NCBI GenBank assembly: GCA_019914945.1
Contig: CM034109.1
Coordinates: 1,488,001-1,552,000, forward strand
DNA from: Typha latifolia
Lineage: Eukaryota > Streptophyta > Magnoliopsida > Poales > Typhaceae
Reading direction: 5' to 3'
Length of the DNA: 64,000 bases
Positions within the stretch are counted from its first letter, which is position 1. Each line of letters begins with the position of its first letter. The position numbers and the translations under genes are program-made. A model generated the notes under the pieces. The model did not search any database and was not told where the DNA came from. It was given only the letters and a program-made list of their open reading frames with translations. Shown piece by piece: positions 1 through 12,400 of the stretch.

Positions 1-1679
1 TTTAATTGTAGAAAAAATGTTCTTCAGTCAAAGACAATATTATTCCTCTGTCTGTCTTTATTTTGTTATTTTGGGGGTTTTTTCAGGGTCCAAGAAAAAA
101 GATACTTCTGGCACTGGAATCCAAGCCCTAGCATTTGACTGAATTAAACTAGCAAGAAGCTGAGAGTTATTAATTCTCATCTGTTGAGCTTGACAGCTCC
201 AATATGTTTGAGTAATGTCCGCCCTTAACTGGAGTATAAGATTAATCTGCTGTTATTGCTGTTATCTCAACTTATGCCTGGTATGCAATGCTGAGGGTTC
301 CACTAATCAGTCATGAGATATTGCAGAAAGTGTTCATGTGCTAATGCAGCACCTTTTTTTTTTCTTTTTTTCTTTTGCTTGGCAAAACACCTGTGGTTCA
401 TCCAACTGATCGAGTGACTTTTGCTTATGTAAATTTGACTTGACTGAGGTGGGTTAGATGTTCCCTGTTAGCAAGAAAACTGGTCTCTCTTTTCTTTTCC
501 CTTTAGGAGTGCTATATCTATTGGCTTGTATGTAGGAAAACTACTTATTTAATGCTTTTATGCTCATAACTGCCAATACATGCAAATTCTAATTTTCATT
601 TTTTGGATATTTGAAAGGTATGCTTTTGTGGTTAGTGAAATACAAATGTATGAACTTGTGGAGATGGTGGGAAAGCAGGGCATGTTTTATGTTTAGATCA
701 TCAAAATGCCTCATATTTGCATGTATAATCTTTCAAACCCATAAATTTTTGTGTATACCCCTCTAAACTTATACCTGCCCTTTGAGCATTTTGCATGGAG
801 TTTGTTGTCATAATTCAAATTCTCATCAGTTGCATTTTTCATTACAGAATTACTCAATTGTATTGTTTTCAGATCAAAGTGTCCTTGTTTTATTTTCTGG
901 GAGAAAAGCTCTACTTTTTATAGTTCATCGTTTTAGAAAAGATTATCATTTTAAATCCAACGAATTAATTGTTTTTCATCTTCTCTTTTTCTTATAATAT
1001 TTTATCTAAATCAATTTGTAATTACTGTTTTGACAAACCATATATGAACTTATAGTTCATCGTTTTAGAAAAGATTATCATTTTAAATCCAACGAATTAA
1101 TTGTTTTTCATCTTCTCTTTTTCTTATAATATTTTATCTAAATCAATTTGTAATTACTGTTTTGACAAACCATATATGAACTCATATGCTCAGTTACTCA
1201 CTATTTTTTTATTTGATGACAAGTGATAATTAAAATAACTAACATATTAAATAAACGTACGTTTTTTTAATAGCAGCGGATCACAGTATTTAAGAATATA
1301 AGTCTTTTTGGTGTTATAGATCAAATCTTTGTGATATGAACTTCCATTGGTATTATTTCAGATAGTATACAAAGTTTATAATTTTGAATAACTTTATTTC
1401 TCACAATGATATTTACATTCAATCTTATTGAGGACTAACAATTATTCTGATCATATTTTTATTATCTCTAACTCCAGTCGATATTATTTAAGATGCATCG
1501 GAGTATTTATTTAATCCTCTAGAAATTTATTTATGATGATAGTTCGGGAAATAGGGAAGGATTACAAAGCGAGAAGCGAAGCAAGAGGAGGAAAAGAGAC
1601 CTCCAGTGAGCTCTAGAAATTTATATAGAGAGAGAGAGAGAGAGAGATGTGCCTAGTTCTCATTGTATGTGTCATAGTT
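1..1679. other. AT-rich intergenic DNA, no gene recognised
   Basis: No reading frame here looks like a known protein. The stretch is AT-rich with homopolymer runs and holds one clear 132-bp tandem duplication (listed separately) and a short (GA)n tract near 1624-1649. It could include distal sequence of a gene to the left, but nothing supports an exon. Confidence 0.6.
921..1183. repeat. 132-bp tandem duplication, two copies
   Basis: Two nearly identical head-to-tail copies, 921-1052 and 1053-1183, each beginning TAGTTCATCGTTTTAG. The near identity suggests a recent local duplication. No coding content is seen. Confidence 0.9.
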
Positions 1680-2011
1680 GTGACCGGAGCTGGTGATCTT
1701 CCTCATCCTCCTTTTCGCCGGCTGAGGACTGCCGGCCGGCCAAAAATCCTTAGCTAAAGTGATGACAAAGGAAAACTAAAAAAAGTCACATAACTCATTC
1801 CAAATGCAAAATTGATCAACCAAAGATAAAGAACGAGACCTCACTGACGAAAAGGAGTATAAGGAAGACCACTAGCTCCTATCACAGTAATGACACATAC
1901 ATGGAGAATAAGGGAGAGCTCGGCCGAAAAAGGAGGTGCCGAGAGAGAAAAAAGAGAGAGAGAAGATGAATAGCATGGTGTGCGTGGTGGTGGGTGAAGG
2001 CGATGAGAGTA

Positions 2012-2143
2012 GGTAATGGAGTAGAGAGCCGGCACGTCTAAAATATGTGCTGAACTATCCCTTTTAAAGAACAATTTGGTAATGGAGTAGAGAGCCGGCA
2101 CGTCTAAAATATGTGCTGAACTATCCCTTTTAAAGAACAATTT
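2012..2143. repeat. 66-bp tandem duplication, two copies
   Basis: Two near-perfect copies, 2012-2077 and 2078-2143, starting GGTAATGGAGTAGAGAGCC. The array lies upstream of gene copy A and has no equivalent upstream of copy B near 9080-9190. Confidence 0.9.
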
Positions 2144-2284
2144 GCATATAACACTCTGTCTTCTAATAAAATTATAATTTATATCTTATATTTTTACTAT
2201 TTATAAATCATGCTATATTTTAACACTTAAGTTAACTATACTAAAATTACTGTGCAAATACCTTCAATCAAGTTATATTCATTT

Positions 2285-2440
2285 TAGTCATTTTAGAAAT
2301 AAGAAAATTTTAGTCATTTTAAAAATAAAATATGTCTACTTAATAGAATATTTCCACAGTGTAATTTTAAATTTAACTCAATGTGTTTTATATATGTAGC
2401 TCGATTTATAAATAATAAAAATATAGGGTTTAGTGGTAAA
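2285..2440. repeat. Dispersed AT-rich repeat, related to 41545-41660
   Basis: The stretch around TTTTAAAAATAAAATAT at about 2315-2335 and the following 100 bases resemble 41550-41658 in order and spacing, ending in AAAAATATAG in both. This is probably a shared MITE or transposon relic. Its ends are not resolved. Confidence 0.5.
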
Positions 2441-2643
2441 TTCGTTAAATGCAGGGTGTTATATGCAAATTTCCGTGGAATAAATTCTTTGTTGACGAAC
2501 ACCACCTTCGTTGGTACGACGTCGACACTCCCCCCCCCACTCGCCGACCCACCCACCGTCAAGCTCTTTCCTCTTCTCTTCCTGTCCTCTCTCCTCCATC
2601 CCCCTCCTTCCTCTCAAGTCTCATCGACCTCCAACCCTTGGAA

Positions 2644-2655
2644 TTAGGGTTAGGG
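2644..2655 (+). promoter_or_regulatory. Telo-box-like motif in leader of gene A
   Basis: TTAGGGTTAGGG lies 19 bases before the start codon, behind a CT-rich stretch. Telo-boxes (AAACCCTAA and its complement) are common in promoters and leaders of plant growth and translation genes. A matching motif sits at the same place in copy B. Function here is inferred from motif and position only. Confidence 0.45.
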
Positions 2656-2674
2656 TGTTGGTTTCTGTAACGCT

Positions 2675-5600
2675 ATGGCGTATATTCCACCCCACAAGCG
2701 CCACTCCAAGACCTCCGATACCCCCACACCCATCCCCGACTCCCTCTCTCCCCGCTTCAAGCAAACCCTAACTCTATCCGGCGGCAACCGCCGGAGAAAC
2801 CACTCTGCCTCCTCCTCCTCCTCCTCCGCGTCACCCCAAGCCGGCAAGATTCATTACGCCGCCCACTCCATCTCACGGTGGTGGTCTTCTCCCACCGGGA
2901 TCCCGGAATCTTTCCGCTTGGAGCCCTTCTCCTGCGAGTTAAACGAGCGGAAGAGTGGCGGGAAGCCTCTGATTCTTGCGTGCGGTGGTGGCGAAGCGGA
3001 AATTGGAGAGGAGGGGGAGATGCCGTGGGTGGAGATTGCGCGTAGGATTGAGACGGATATTGTTGCGGCTGCTAGGAGGGCGAGGGAGGAGGTGGTGGAT
3101 CCGAGGGGCGAGGAGGTTAAGATGTCGTTTGTGGCTCGATTTGGTAAAGTTCTCTTTCATGGGTATGCGTCTTTCTTCTTTGCTAGTATCGTTGACTGTT
3201 AATAGACTAGTTTTGAAAGAAACGCCATTTCTTCAAGTTGGAAAGAGGCGCATTTTGTAGCTTTTAGGCATTTTTTTTGGCTATGTTGATAGTCTTCTTC
3301 AGTTCAACTTACAGTTTGGTAGGTACTTTGATGTCAAATGTGCTTTCCCATAATATAGGGACTCTTCTGTTTGCTTAAACTCCATCAAAAAAGCTGCTTC
3401 AGCTGGAGAAGGTGCGAAGAATCGAGTCCATAAAACATTCTATACAAATGTGTCTGATGAGTACATGAAAGATATTGAGCAATTGGTTATAAAGAAAGTC
3501 GGACTTGAATTTGCGTTGGAGAAAGAGCATTACCACGTTAAGGTACTAAATTGCTTGCCAAGTTTTATATCCTCAAGTAGATGGAGAAAACTTATTGCAT
3601 GTAGTTGCTTTCTCATCAGCGTTCACCTTTCTTTCTTTCAATATTAGGTACTTGACAAGCATCAACCTGATTCAACTATATCATGCAAGTGTACAGTGCA
3701 AACAGATGGAAAACTTAAAGCTTATAAGGTACACACACTTTCTGTTAGATTACCAACGACTCTATTTCTTGCTTCTACTCTATATAGTAAACATATTAGT
3801 GGTATTAGGTATTCCAGTAAGCTAGTAGGTAGTGATTCGTATTTTCTTCTTTCAATATTACTGTTTTCTTCTTTCTAGTTTCTACATGCTCTTGGAGAAT
3901 CTGATGATATTTCTATATCAAATTCGGTTCCTATGGAGAAACCACTGTATTTTACAGTTTCCCCTTTAAGATTTTTGACAACTTCTAAGGTGATCAATTT
4001 TCTTTGTCAATTAAATCCCTTAGGAGAGTAGTCTAGGAGCTTCAATTTATTAATTCTGATACAAATTTTTAGAGAGATAAGAATTAATTCCATCGAGACA
4101 AGACTTGACACCTTGGAATTCATGTCCCAACCAAGACCTTAAGAAGTTAGCAAGCCCTAGTGATCCATAACAAACCTTTTCCTTTTTTTTACTTCAGCTT
4201 GCCTTTCCATATGGGACTATTCCTCTTGCATGTGATATGTAATATGCCTTTTTCTTCATCATACTGTTTCTTATGTTAGATCAGTATTAGATGAAAGTAG
4301 TTCTGCTGCCTAGTAGATGTTGATGGATCCTTACTCACTATAAGGGAATAATTAATGTTAATGTTATCCATTAATGGATATTTGTATCAGTGGTGTTTAT
4401 GGATCCTTATTCATATCTACCTAAGAAAGTAAAAGTTTGTCTGTGCAATTGTTGTGAAGTGAAAATTGTTTGGCAAGGATAGCATAGATAAGCGCTTCAT
4501 CCCACATTTACCTCATGAGTCATGCCTTGTAGGGCCTAACTGCCTATATCTACACTTGAATCTCTAGCATTCTTCATGATCGGAGTATCTATCATTTCAT
4601 ATTGTTTGACCCATGGAATAAAATTTAAACTCATTATATTCACTGATTATACAGTGGTTTGTAAAATCTCATGCTTATGTTTACTTCTTTAATCACCTAT
4701 AAGTTATTTCATCTTGTCCTTTATGCCCCACTTGCTGACAATCTTGAACATTGTTGTTTTGTAACATTAATCTGTATATTTATTGTAAACTGCATGTTCT
4801 TTATGTGAGGAAAAGGCAGATGTAGCAGTTTACCATTTTGTCCTTTATTAGTGTTCATTTTGTCCGTATAAGTTCCTACCTTACCGACGTAGTTCTTTCT
4901 TGAATTTGTTTCATATACATTATTACACTTTCATTTTATCAAGTAATTTATTGTACCTTTAAGGAGCAAAATTACAGGCCATCACTAATTACTTATTTCT
5001 GCCCTTCTGGTTCTTTGTAGATTGAACTAAACCAAGTGCGACACATGGTGGTAGATATATCTTGTCTTTATAAGGACTTGGACCTCAGACTGATGTTGGT
5101 TACTAAGAAAAAGTTGAAAAATTTGGATGTAAGTTCTCATGTATTGTATTTTAGATGTGTACTGTTCCATTTTTATTCTAACTTTTCTACTAAATACATT
5201 TTCTCCAGGATGAAGTGGAAAACGGCATAAATAAACTAATTTCTTCAGCAGTTATTGATTCAGATGTTAAAGGGGGGCTTCGATGGCCTTTGGGGCAGGA
5301 GTCTGCTACTGAAAGGTTCAGCATTATTGTAGTATGGCATACAAAATATAAACTTTTTAGATGTCAAACATTGAAGCTTAAGGTGAGACATGCAGACCGA
5401 TTTGACTATAGGACTTCGACTGGGGAAGTGGCCAATGAGGTTACATTGACGCCGACTGAGATAGGTGACCAATTAAGGGTAATTATCTTCTCTCTCGATA
5501 ATACATTAAGATGTTATGAACTTTATCCAAGTTGGTCAAAATTAAATTGCAATTTTTTCCAGTACTGAGGTTATTTTTTATTCCATATAACTCAAATGAT

Positions 5601-6457
5601 ATTTCCTATTAGTAGATATTTGCCTTTTGTTTTGTGAATTCAAAAGAGATGAATTTCCAGATGCATCAGGTGGCCTATTATTTATTCAGACAAGCTTATA
5701 GAAATAACGTTTTATATTATGAACGGCAACTAGAAAATAAACTGTTTGATTCAGTGTGATTTCTGGGCTTTTGGTCATTGCAACTTGTCTTTTGAGAGAT
5801 AATATTTTCGGCATGTGGCCATACACAAGGTTGCCAGTTTTGGTCCTTGATCCTATCTCAAAGCCAATCAGTTTTTGGTTGGTTTCGGCTGAATCAGTCG
5901 AAACCCAATCCGTATTGCATGCATTTTGGCTGAAACAAATTAATATGGGTTATCTAAATAGATCGGAGACGGACCTTATGGTTGGACCTCATCCTCGATG
6001 AAGTCCCCTGAAGCTAGTCCTTCAAAATAGAAGGCCGATGAGTTTGAACAGTGGGAGAGAGATAGAGAGTGAGTTTCCTTTTAGGCTTACTATTTAAATA
6101 ATTAATAATTTATATTTTTTGTTATTTTTAATTATAAGATTTTTTTGGTATTTTAAAATAATGTTTAGAAGTTTTACGTAATTAATTGAAATCCAATACT
6201 GGCAGCTGAAACAGACATATATATACGACCAATTTCGAGTCTGATATTTTGAACCTTAGTCATACATAATTATCATAATTAGATCTGATATCTGGTCCTA
6301 ATACTTCAATATTTGCCTGGTACTCAGTAACTATGTAATTTGTGCTTGCATTTCGTTACAGAGTGGCAATCTGGAGACAAGCAATCTTGCAGATATGGTT
6401 CAGGCAGCCTTAAAAATGATATGGGGTAATTTTCTGAGCTACACTATGACCCCTTAG
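2675..6457 (+). CDS. Conserved plant protein of unknown function (MAYIPPHKRH family), copy A
   Basis: Seven exons can be joined in frame: 2675-3162, 3359-3542, 3648-3728, 3879-3989, 5021-5128, 5209-5478 and 6362-6457, giving 445 residues with GT-AG introns throughout. The start follows a CT-rich leader and begins MAYIPPHKRHSK. The YIPPHKR segment resembles the YxPPHxR motif at the N terminus of DDX3/Ded1-type proteins, but no helicase domain follows. Residues 1-60 are rich in Ser, Pro and Arg and likely disordered; the rest is mixed alpha/beta with a WPLGQE segment and a C-rich stretch (exon 3). I see no signal peptide or membrane segment. I think it belongs to the plant family catalogued as DUF7903, but that name is from memory. 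Exons 3-6 are all phase 0, so single exons could be skipped without a frameshift. Every exon has a counterpart in copy B, about 6.8 kb downstream. A transcript would test the final exon, where a small indel against copy B shortens the C terminus. Confidence 0.85.
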
Positions 6458-6696
6458 CTGTTCATATATAGAAGCTTTCTTCTGTATCTTTCTGTAAACA
6501 GTATTATCTTTTGATTCAAGAGGCCAATTGCGTGTAAAATATGTGTGTGCTGCTTGTATTACATCTAATCGGATGTCTTGTAGGTTTATATATTGTCATG
6601 TTATCCTGAAAGGAAAGAATAGAAGAAATTGCTTATGATGTTTTCATTTTCCATTGTCTTTTCTGTTATCAATGGGCAATGGCTTGAGCGATTTTG

Positions 6697-7054
6697 AGTT
6701 TTTGACCAAAGTACTACTAAGAGAAAAATAATTCCTGCAGTATAGCACTGATCAAACTATTTTCAAAACTACTATAATTTTTGCCAGCTCAGTAAATCAG
6801 TGTTTGTATATATGTGTATTACATATGAACCATTTTTTTAGAAAGAGGTTTATAAATCACTTTCTAGGAGAGCAATTTTCTAATCGCTTTTCTTGACAGT
6901 TTTTTAGCATAGTGATATAGTGATTAATCAAATAAAAATTGCTGTCGAAGATATTGATTTGTTGAGCTGGCAAAAGTTACATTAGATTGAGAAATAGTTT
7001 AAATAGTGATGTACTGTGAGAATTATCTTCTCTGTAGTACTTTAGTCAAAAACT
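6697..7054. mobile_element. MITE with about 100-bp terminal inverted repeats
   Basis: The left arm beginning AGTTTTTGACCAAAGTACT is the imperfect reverse complement of the right arm ending AGTACTTTAGTCAAAAACT. The match continues inward for about 100 bases, to a GCCAGCTCA/TGAGCTGGC pair. No coding sequence lies between. In duplication unit 2 only part of the left arm survives, near 15630-15697. Confidence 0.75.
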
Positions 7055-7474
7055 AGAGTGATTACCGAGTAGATTCTACTGTACAGGTAACAAAATTGAG
7101 TTTAGATTTATTTAATAATAATAAATAATAAACAAACCTTCCAATTATGCATTACATATGTACTCATACATATTTTTATTTTTTGTGAAAATATATGTAA
7201 AATAGCAGATCTAATTAGAAAACAGGTTGCAAATCGGCTAGCTTTCTGAAAGAATAGTCCATCTTAATATTTTGCTTCACAGATATTCCATTTTAAATGG
7301 CATGTAAACTTTTCTCTTTTTCTTTAAAATGAAATTGCATTACTTAAGAACTTTGAGTACAAAAGGAGCCGCTAACATTATGTCAATAGTAAGAAGGTAG
7401 AAACTTTTTCTCTCAATCCGTGTTAGCTATCTAATCTGCACCATGGTAAACATGATTCATTATACATATATGAC

Positions 7475-7611
7475 TGTGTGTGTGTGTGTGTGTTGGTATT
7501 GATCTTTGCCTTTATGGACTTCCTCTCTTTTTACAGGGTTGGGCTATCAAAAGTATTTCGATTTAGTGTGAAATTATGCTCAGCTTGAATCTAAATAAGT
7601 CTAGGATTGAT

Positions 7612-7662
<51 letters not shown>

Positions 7663-7803
7663 AGTGTGTGTGTGTGTGTGTGTTGGTATTGATGTTTGCC
7701 TTTTTGGAACTCCTCTCTTTTTACAAGGTTGGGCTATCAAAAGTATTTCGATTTGGTGTGAAATTATGCTCAGCTTGAATTTAAATAAGTCTAGGATTGA
7801 TCA

Positions 7804-7843
<40 letters not shown>

Positions 7844-8090
7844 TGTGTGCGTGTGTGTGTGTGTGTTGGTATTGATATTTGCCTTTTTGGAACTCCCTTT
7901 TTACAGGGTTGGGCTATCAAAAATATTTCTATTTAGTGTGAAATTATGCTCAGCTTGAATCTAAATAAGTCTAGTATATATATATATATATATATATATA
8001 TTCAGGGTTGGGCTGTCAAAAGTATTTCGATTTGGTGTGAAATTATGCTCACCTTGAATCTAAATAAGTCTAGGATTGATCAGTCTTCTC
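7475..8090. repeat. Compound tandem array with (GT)n and (TA)n, about four copies
   Basis: A unit of about 150-190 bases recurs four times (about 7475, 7661, 7842 and a partial copy from 8003). Each full unit is a (GT)n run, then TGTTGGTATTGAT, a GGGTTGGGCTATCAAAAG core, a CTCAGCTTGAAT stretch, then a (TA)n run. The array is absent from unit 2, so it arose or expanded after the duplication or was lost there. Reading frames through it are not genes. Confidence 0.85.
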
Positions 8091-8724
8091 AAGCTCGAAA
8101 CAAATTTCTTGTCGTTATGCCACAGTTCTCCCCAAAGTTTTATTTACGTCACTTAACCTTTTTATATTTTTTAACTTATACGTAAGTAATTCATTTTAAT
8201 CTAAAAAATAAAATATCTTTTTTGGTTCTCAACAAAAAGTATAAAAATATTCATTTTTGTGAAAATCATCTAGTATATATATTCTTTGTTCCATCTCAAT
8301 CTTTTTCGCTTTTATATTTTAAACGTGATAATATTAAAAAATATATATATAATATAAAGAGCAAATTGGTTAAGAGTTTAACAGCTTTAAATGTAGTTCT
8401 ACCTTTATTGTTAGTTGTAAATAAAAAAATTAATAATTGCAACTAGATCAAAACTATAGAGAGTAACACAAGTTAAAATTCAGAAGTGTACTTTAAATTT
8501 TAGCCAAAACCACTACGTAAAATGTATATTATTAAAAAAGAAAACTTTACAACGATAAAATAATTACATATTGAGCAAGATTGAAGTCCAACCTTGGCAC
8601 AAGTCATTCGCTTTGGTTTCGACCTAAGTTCTAAGCCACTAATGTTACACCTGTTGTGGTGTTGTCTACCCAATAGCCCACCAAATTAAACCAAATGTGC
8701 CGTTCAACCCCAACTCTACTTCAT

Positions 8725-8800
8725 GGCTCCCTATATAAACCCATCCATACGCTTCTCTTCCATGCAAATCTAGTCTTAGTCAATCTTGATAGCCGGTCGG
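8725..8800 (+). promoter_or_regulatory. Truncated TATA promoter-like segment
   Basis: CTATATAAAC at 8731-8740 sits in TCATGGCTCCCTATATAAAC, and the same block occurs at 17045-17062. Here it is cut a few tens of bases downstream by the duplication junction. It looks like the promoter of a gene that once followed, now without a body. Confidence 0.45.
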
Positions 8801-9405
8801 GTCAAATTATATCTAAACTACCTCTCAAGTTGCTCGTCCTCGAAGTTTACCGACAGAGGATTGGTCGTTGGTTGAAAATCCCTAACTAAGACAAACAGGG
8901 ATAAGTGAAAACAAAAAAAAAATTTACGTAACTCACTTCAAACGTAAAATCAATCAAAGAAAAGGAACAAGATCTCACTAATAAAGGAGAGGATGAGAAA
9001 GATCACTAGCTCCGATCATTATAACAAGGCAAATAGAGGAGAGTGAATTAGCGAGAGAGAAGAAGGTGTCGAGAGAAGAGAGAAGATAAATGAGGGGTAG
9101 GGCATATGCACTAACATGCGCCAACCTTTCCCTTTTATTTTTTCTTTGTGTATGTTATAAAATTACTTATATAAAATTACTATTTTATTAATAGCTACAA
9201 TAAAATGGATTCTTTCGTAATTAAGTTTGAGGTGAGGTCCATTTGTATAAATAAAGTTTGCGAGAACGCTAGTTCTTAGTGAAGAGCTCAGTATGCACCA
9301 CCTTCCTTCGTTCGACGTCGTCACTCCCAACTCAACGACCCATCGTCAAGCTCCTCCCTCTGCTGCTCTCTCCTCCTCCCTCCCATCCACCTCTAACCCT
9401 TAGAA

Positions 9406-9420
9406 TTAGGGTTAGGGTTT
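9406..9420 (+). promoter_or_regulatory. Telo-box-like motif in leader of gene B
   Basis: TTAGGGTTAGGGTTT lies 16 bases before the start codon, in the position equivalent to 2644-2655 and with one extra matching base triplet. Its conservation after duplication is weak support for function. Confidence 0.45.
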
Positions 9421-9436
9421 CGGTTTCTGTAATGCT

Positions 9437-12400
9437 ATGGCGTATATTCCACCCCACAAACGCCACTCCAAGACCTCCGATACTCCCACACCCATCCCCG
9501 ACTCCCTCTCTCCCCGCTTCAAGCAAACCCTAGCTCTAACCGGAGGCAACCGCCGGAGAAAGTACTCTGCCACCCCCTCCTGCGCATCACCCCAAGGCGG
9601 CAAGATTCGCTACGCCGCCCACTCCATCTCACGGTGGTTGTCTTATCCCGCCGCGATCCCTGAATCTTTCCGCTTGGAGCCCTTCTCCTGCGAGTTAATC
9701 GAGCGGAAGAGTGGAGGGAAGCCTCTGATTCTTGCCTGCGGTGGTGGCAAAGCGGAAATTGGCGAGGAGGAGGATGGGGAGATGCCGTGGGTGGAGATTG
9801 CGCGTAGGATTGAGACAGATATTATTGTGGCTGCTGGGAGTGCGAGGGAGGAGGTGGTGGATTCGGAGGGCGAGGAGGCTAAGATGTCGTTTGTGGCTCG
9901 ATTTGGTAAAGTTCTCTTTCATGGGTATGGGTCTTTCTTCTTTGCTAGTACTGTTGACTGTTGATAGACTAGTTTTGAAAGAAACCCCATTTCTTCTTTT
10001 AGGCATTTTTTGGCTATATTGATGGTCTTCTTCAATTCTTCATAATATAGGGACTCTTCTGTTTGCTTAAACTCCATTAGAAAGGCTGCTTCAGCTGAAG
10101 AAGGTGCGAAGAATCAAGTCCATAAGACATTCTATGCAAATGTGCCTGATGAGTACATGAAAGAGATTGAGCTATTGGTTGTAAAGAAAGTTGGACTTGA
10201 ATTTGCGTTCGACAAAGAGCATTACCACGTTGAGGTACTAAATTGCTTGCCATAGGTGTATTTCCTCCAGTAGATGGAGAAAACTTATTGCATGTAGCTG
10301 CTTTCTCATCGGCGTTCACCTTTTCTTTTTCCTATCAATATTAGTTACTTGACAAGCATCAACCGGATTCAACTATATCATGCAAGTGTTCAGTGCAAAA
10401 AGATGGAAAACTTGAAGTTTATAAGGTACACACGTTCTGTTAGATTACTAATGACTCTATTTATTGCTTCTACTCTATATTTTTAACATATCAGCAGTAT
10501 AGGTATTCTAGTAAACTATTACGATCCGACCATATGGGTTAGGTTGAGTCAAATTGAGTCGAGTTAAGTTACTTAGTTAGATTTATCTTATTATTTTGAA
10601 TTTTAAATAAATCGGATAATTTGTATGTGGATCCGATCAGCTATGAATTTTTGCTCCTATAAATAAGAGTGGATATGTGTTGATAATTATCATAAAATGA
10701 ATATGAGTTTAGCTAAGTTAATATTTTCGTCCTTATCTTTTACCGTAGCCGTTAGATCACCTTTATAGTTTTAAAAGTAGATCATAACTGTAGAAGTATT
10801 TCGATCTTCCAAACTCTAGCCATCTTTCTTCACCGGCAGCCACCTTACCTTATGGTCGTCCACCACCACCCTTAGCTATCTACACCCTCCGACAACCATC
10901 ACAACGTCAGATATTTATTGTTTTGCCCTATTTTACCATACTCTACTATTTTATTAATATCTTTTCATCCAGATGTTATATTCTTGTGAAATAGATCCAT
11001 TAGAATCTTAACTCCTGAGGCTATTTTCGTATAAATTTTCATAATTTTCTTACATTCAGTTTGGCCCAAATCTGGTTCATAACATTGGTATGGCCCGAGA
11101 TGACAGATTACATTTTAGGATCAAAGTTTGAATCGTCAAGCTTGATTTTTCAAAATTCTCTAGAGGAGATCCGCTAGACTGGACTTATCTAGCGGAGCAG
11201 TTTTTTACGTACCATGGCACGCTCGACCACTAGAAAGTCTAGCTAGTTTCATTCCACTTGGAGAGCGTGGCAATTAGATGGTACCAGTTGGCTGAGCAGA
11301 CTCGACCATTCGAGTCTTGGCAGGACTTTGCGGATGCGATCTATGCTTGGTTTGGTCCGACCTAGTATGAAGACTTTTAGGCTATGGTGACTAAGTTAAC
11401 TTAGTTAACAACAGTTTGAGGTTATTAGGAGTTCGAGCGGAATTACACCAGAATCACTAACTGGTCTGACTCGGCTCTAAAGAGTACTTTTATTAGTGGG
11501 TTCAGACCTAACATTCAAGCTAAGGTCAAGGTTTTGAGGCCCACTACTTTTGACGAGGCATTCTCTTTAGCTGTTCTGATGGAGTCCAAGTTGGATCAGT
11601 TAAACCAAATCTATAAAGAGGAGAGAAGAAGATGACCTAAGCCCATAGCCTACTAGAGATGGCATTTGCCCTGACTCAGCCTGCTCGACGGTTTAACCTA
11701 ACCGATAGATGATCTTGCGTCGCTTTGTACCCATTGACTTGGATGAGCACGGAAGAAAATACTTGTGTTTTTACTATGATGACCAATTTACCCCCGGTCA
11801 TAAATGCAAACGCTAGCCAGCCCACATTATGTTCCTAGGCAGACTCGAGGAGGATGAACCTGAATCCACTAATTGACGCGACAAGCTGTATGAATACAAT
11901 GACGTAAGAGATTAGTTACCTTGAGGACAAGGTATTGAAAGTGTGGTGGATTGTTACGATCAGACCATATGAGTTAAGTCGAGTCAAATCGAGTCGAGCC
12001 AAATTAGTTAGTTAGATTTATCTTACTATTTTAAATTTCAAATACGGATAATCCATATGTGGATCTGATCTGTTAGGAATTTTTACTCCTATAAATAAGA
12101 GTGGACATGTGTTGATAATTATTATTGAATGAATTTGAGTTTAACCAAGTTAATATTTTCGTTCTTATCTTTTACTGTAGCCGTTATATCGTCTTTATCT
12201 TTCTTGGAGTAAATCATAGCTGCAGAAGCATTCTGATCTTCCAAACCTTAGCTATCTTTTTCCACCAGTAGCCACCCTACCTTCGCCGCCCACCATTACC
12301 CTTGGCTGACTGCCGCAACATCAGATATTTCTCATTTTGCCCTATTTTACACTACTCTACTATTTTACTACTATCTTTTAATTCAGACGTCAGATTCTTG

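Larger units (their letters stand above)
1680..8790 (+). repeat. Segmental tandem duplication, unit 1
   Basis: The sequence from about 1680 to 8790 aligns by eye with about 8800-17060: a shared upstream region (1700-1980 with 8830-9100), all seven exons of the contained gene, most introns, and 3' flank as far as a CTATATAAAC motif (8731 and 17053). Unit 1 lacks the LTR element and two other insertions of unit 2, but has a private microsatellite-rich tandem array at 7475-8090. The junction with unit 2 is near 8760-8820. Confidence 0.85.
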
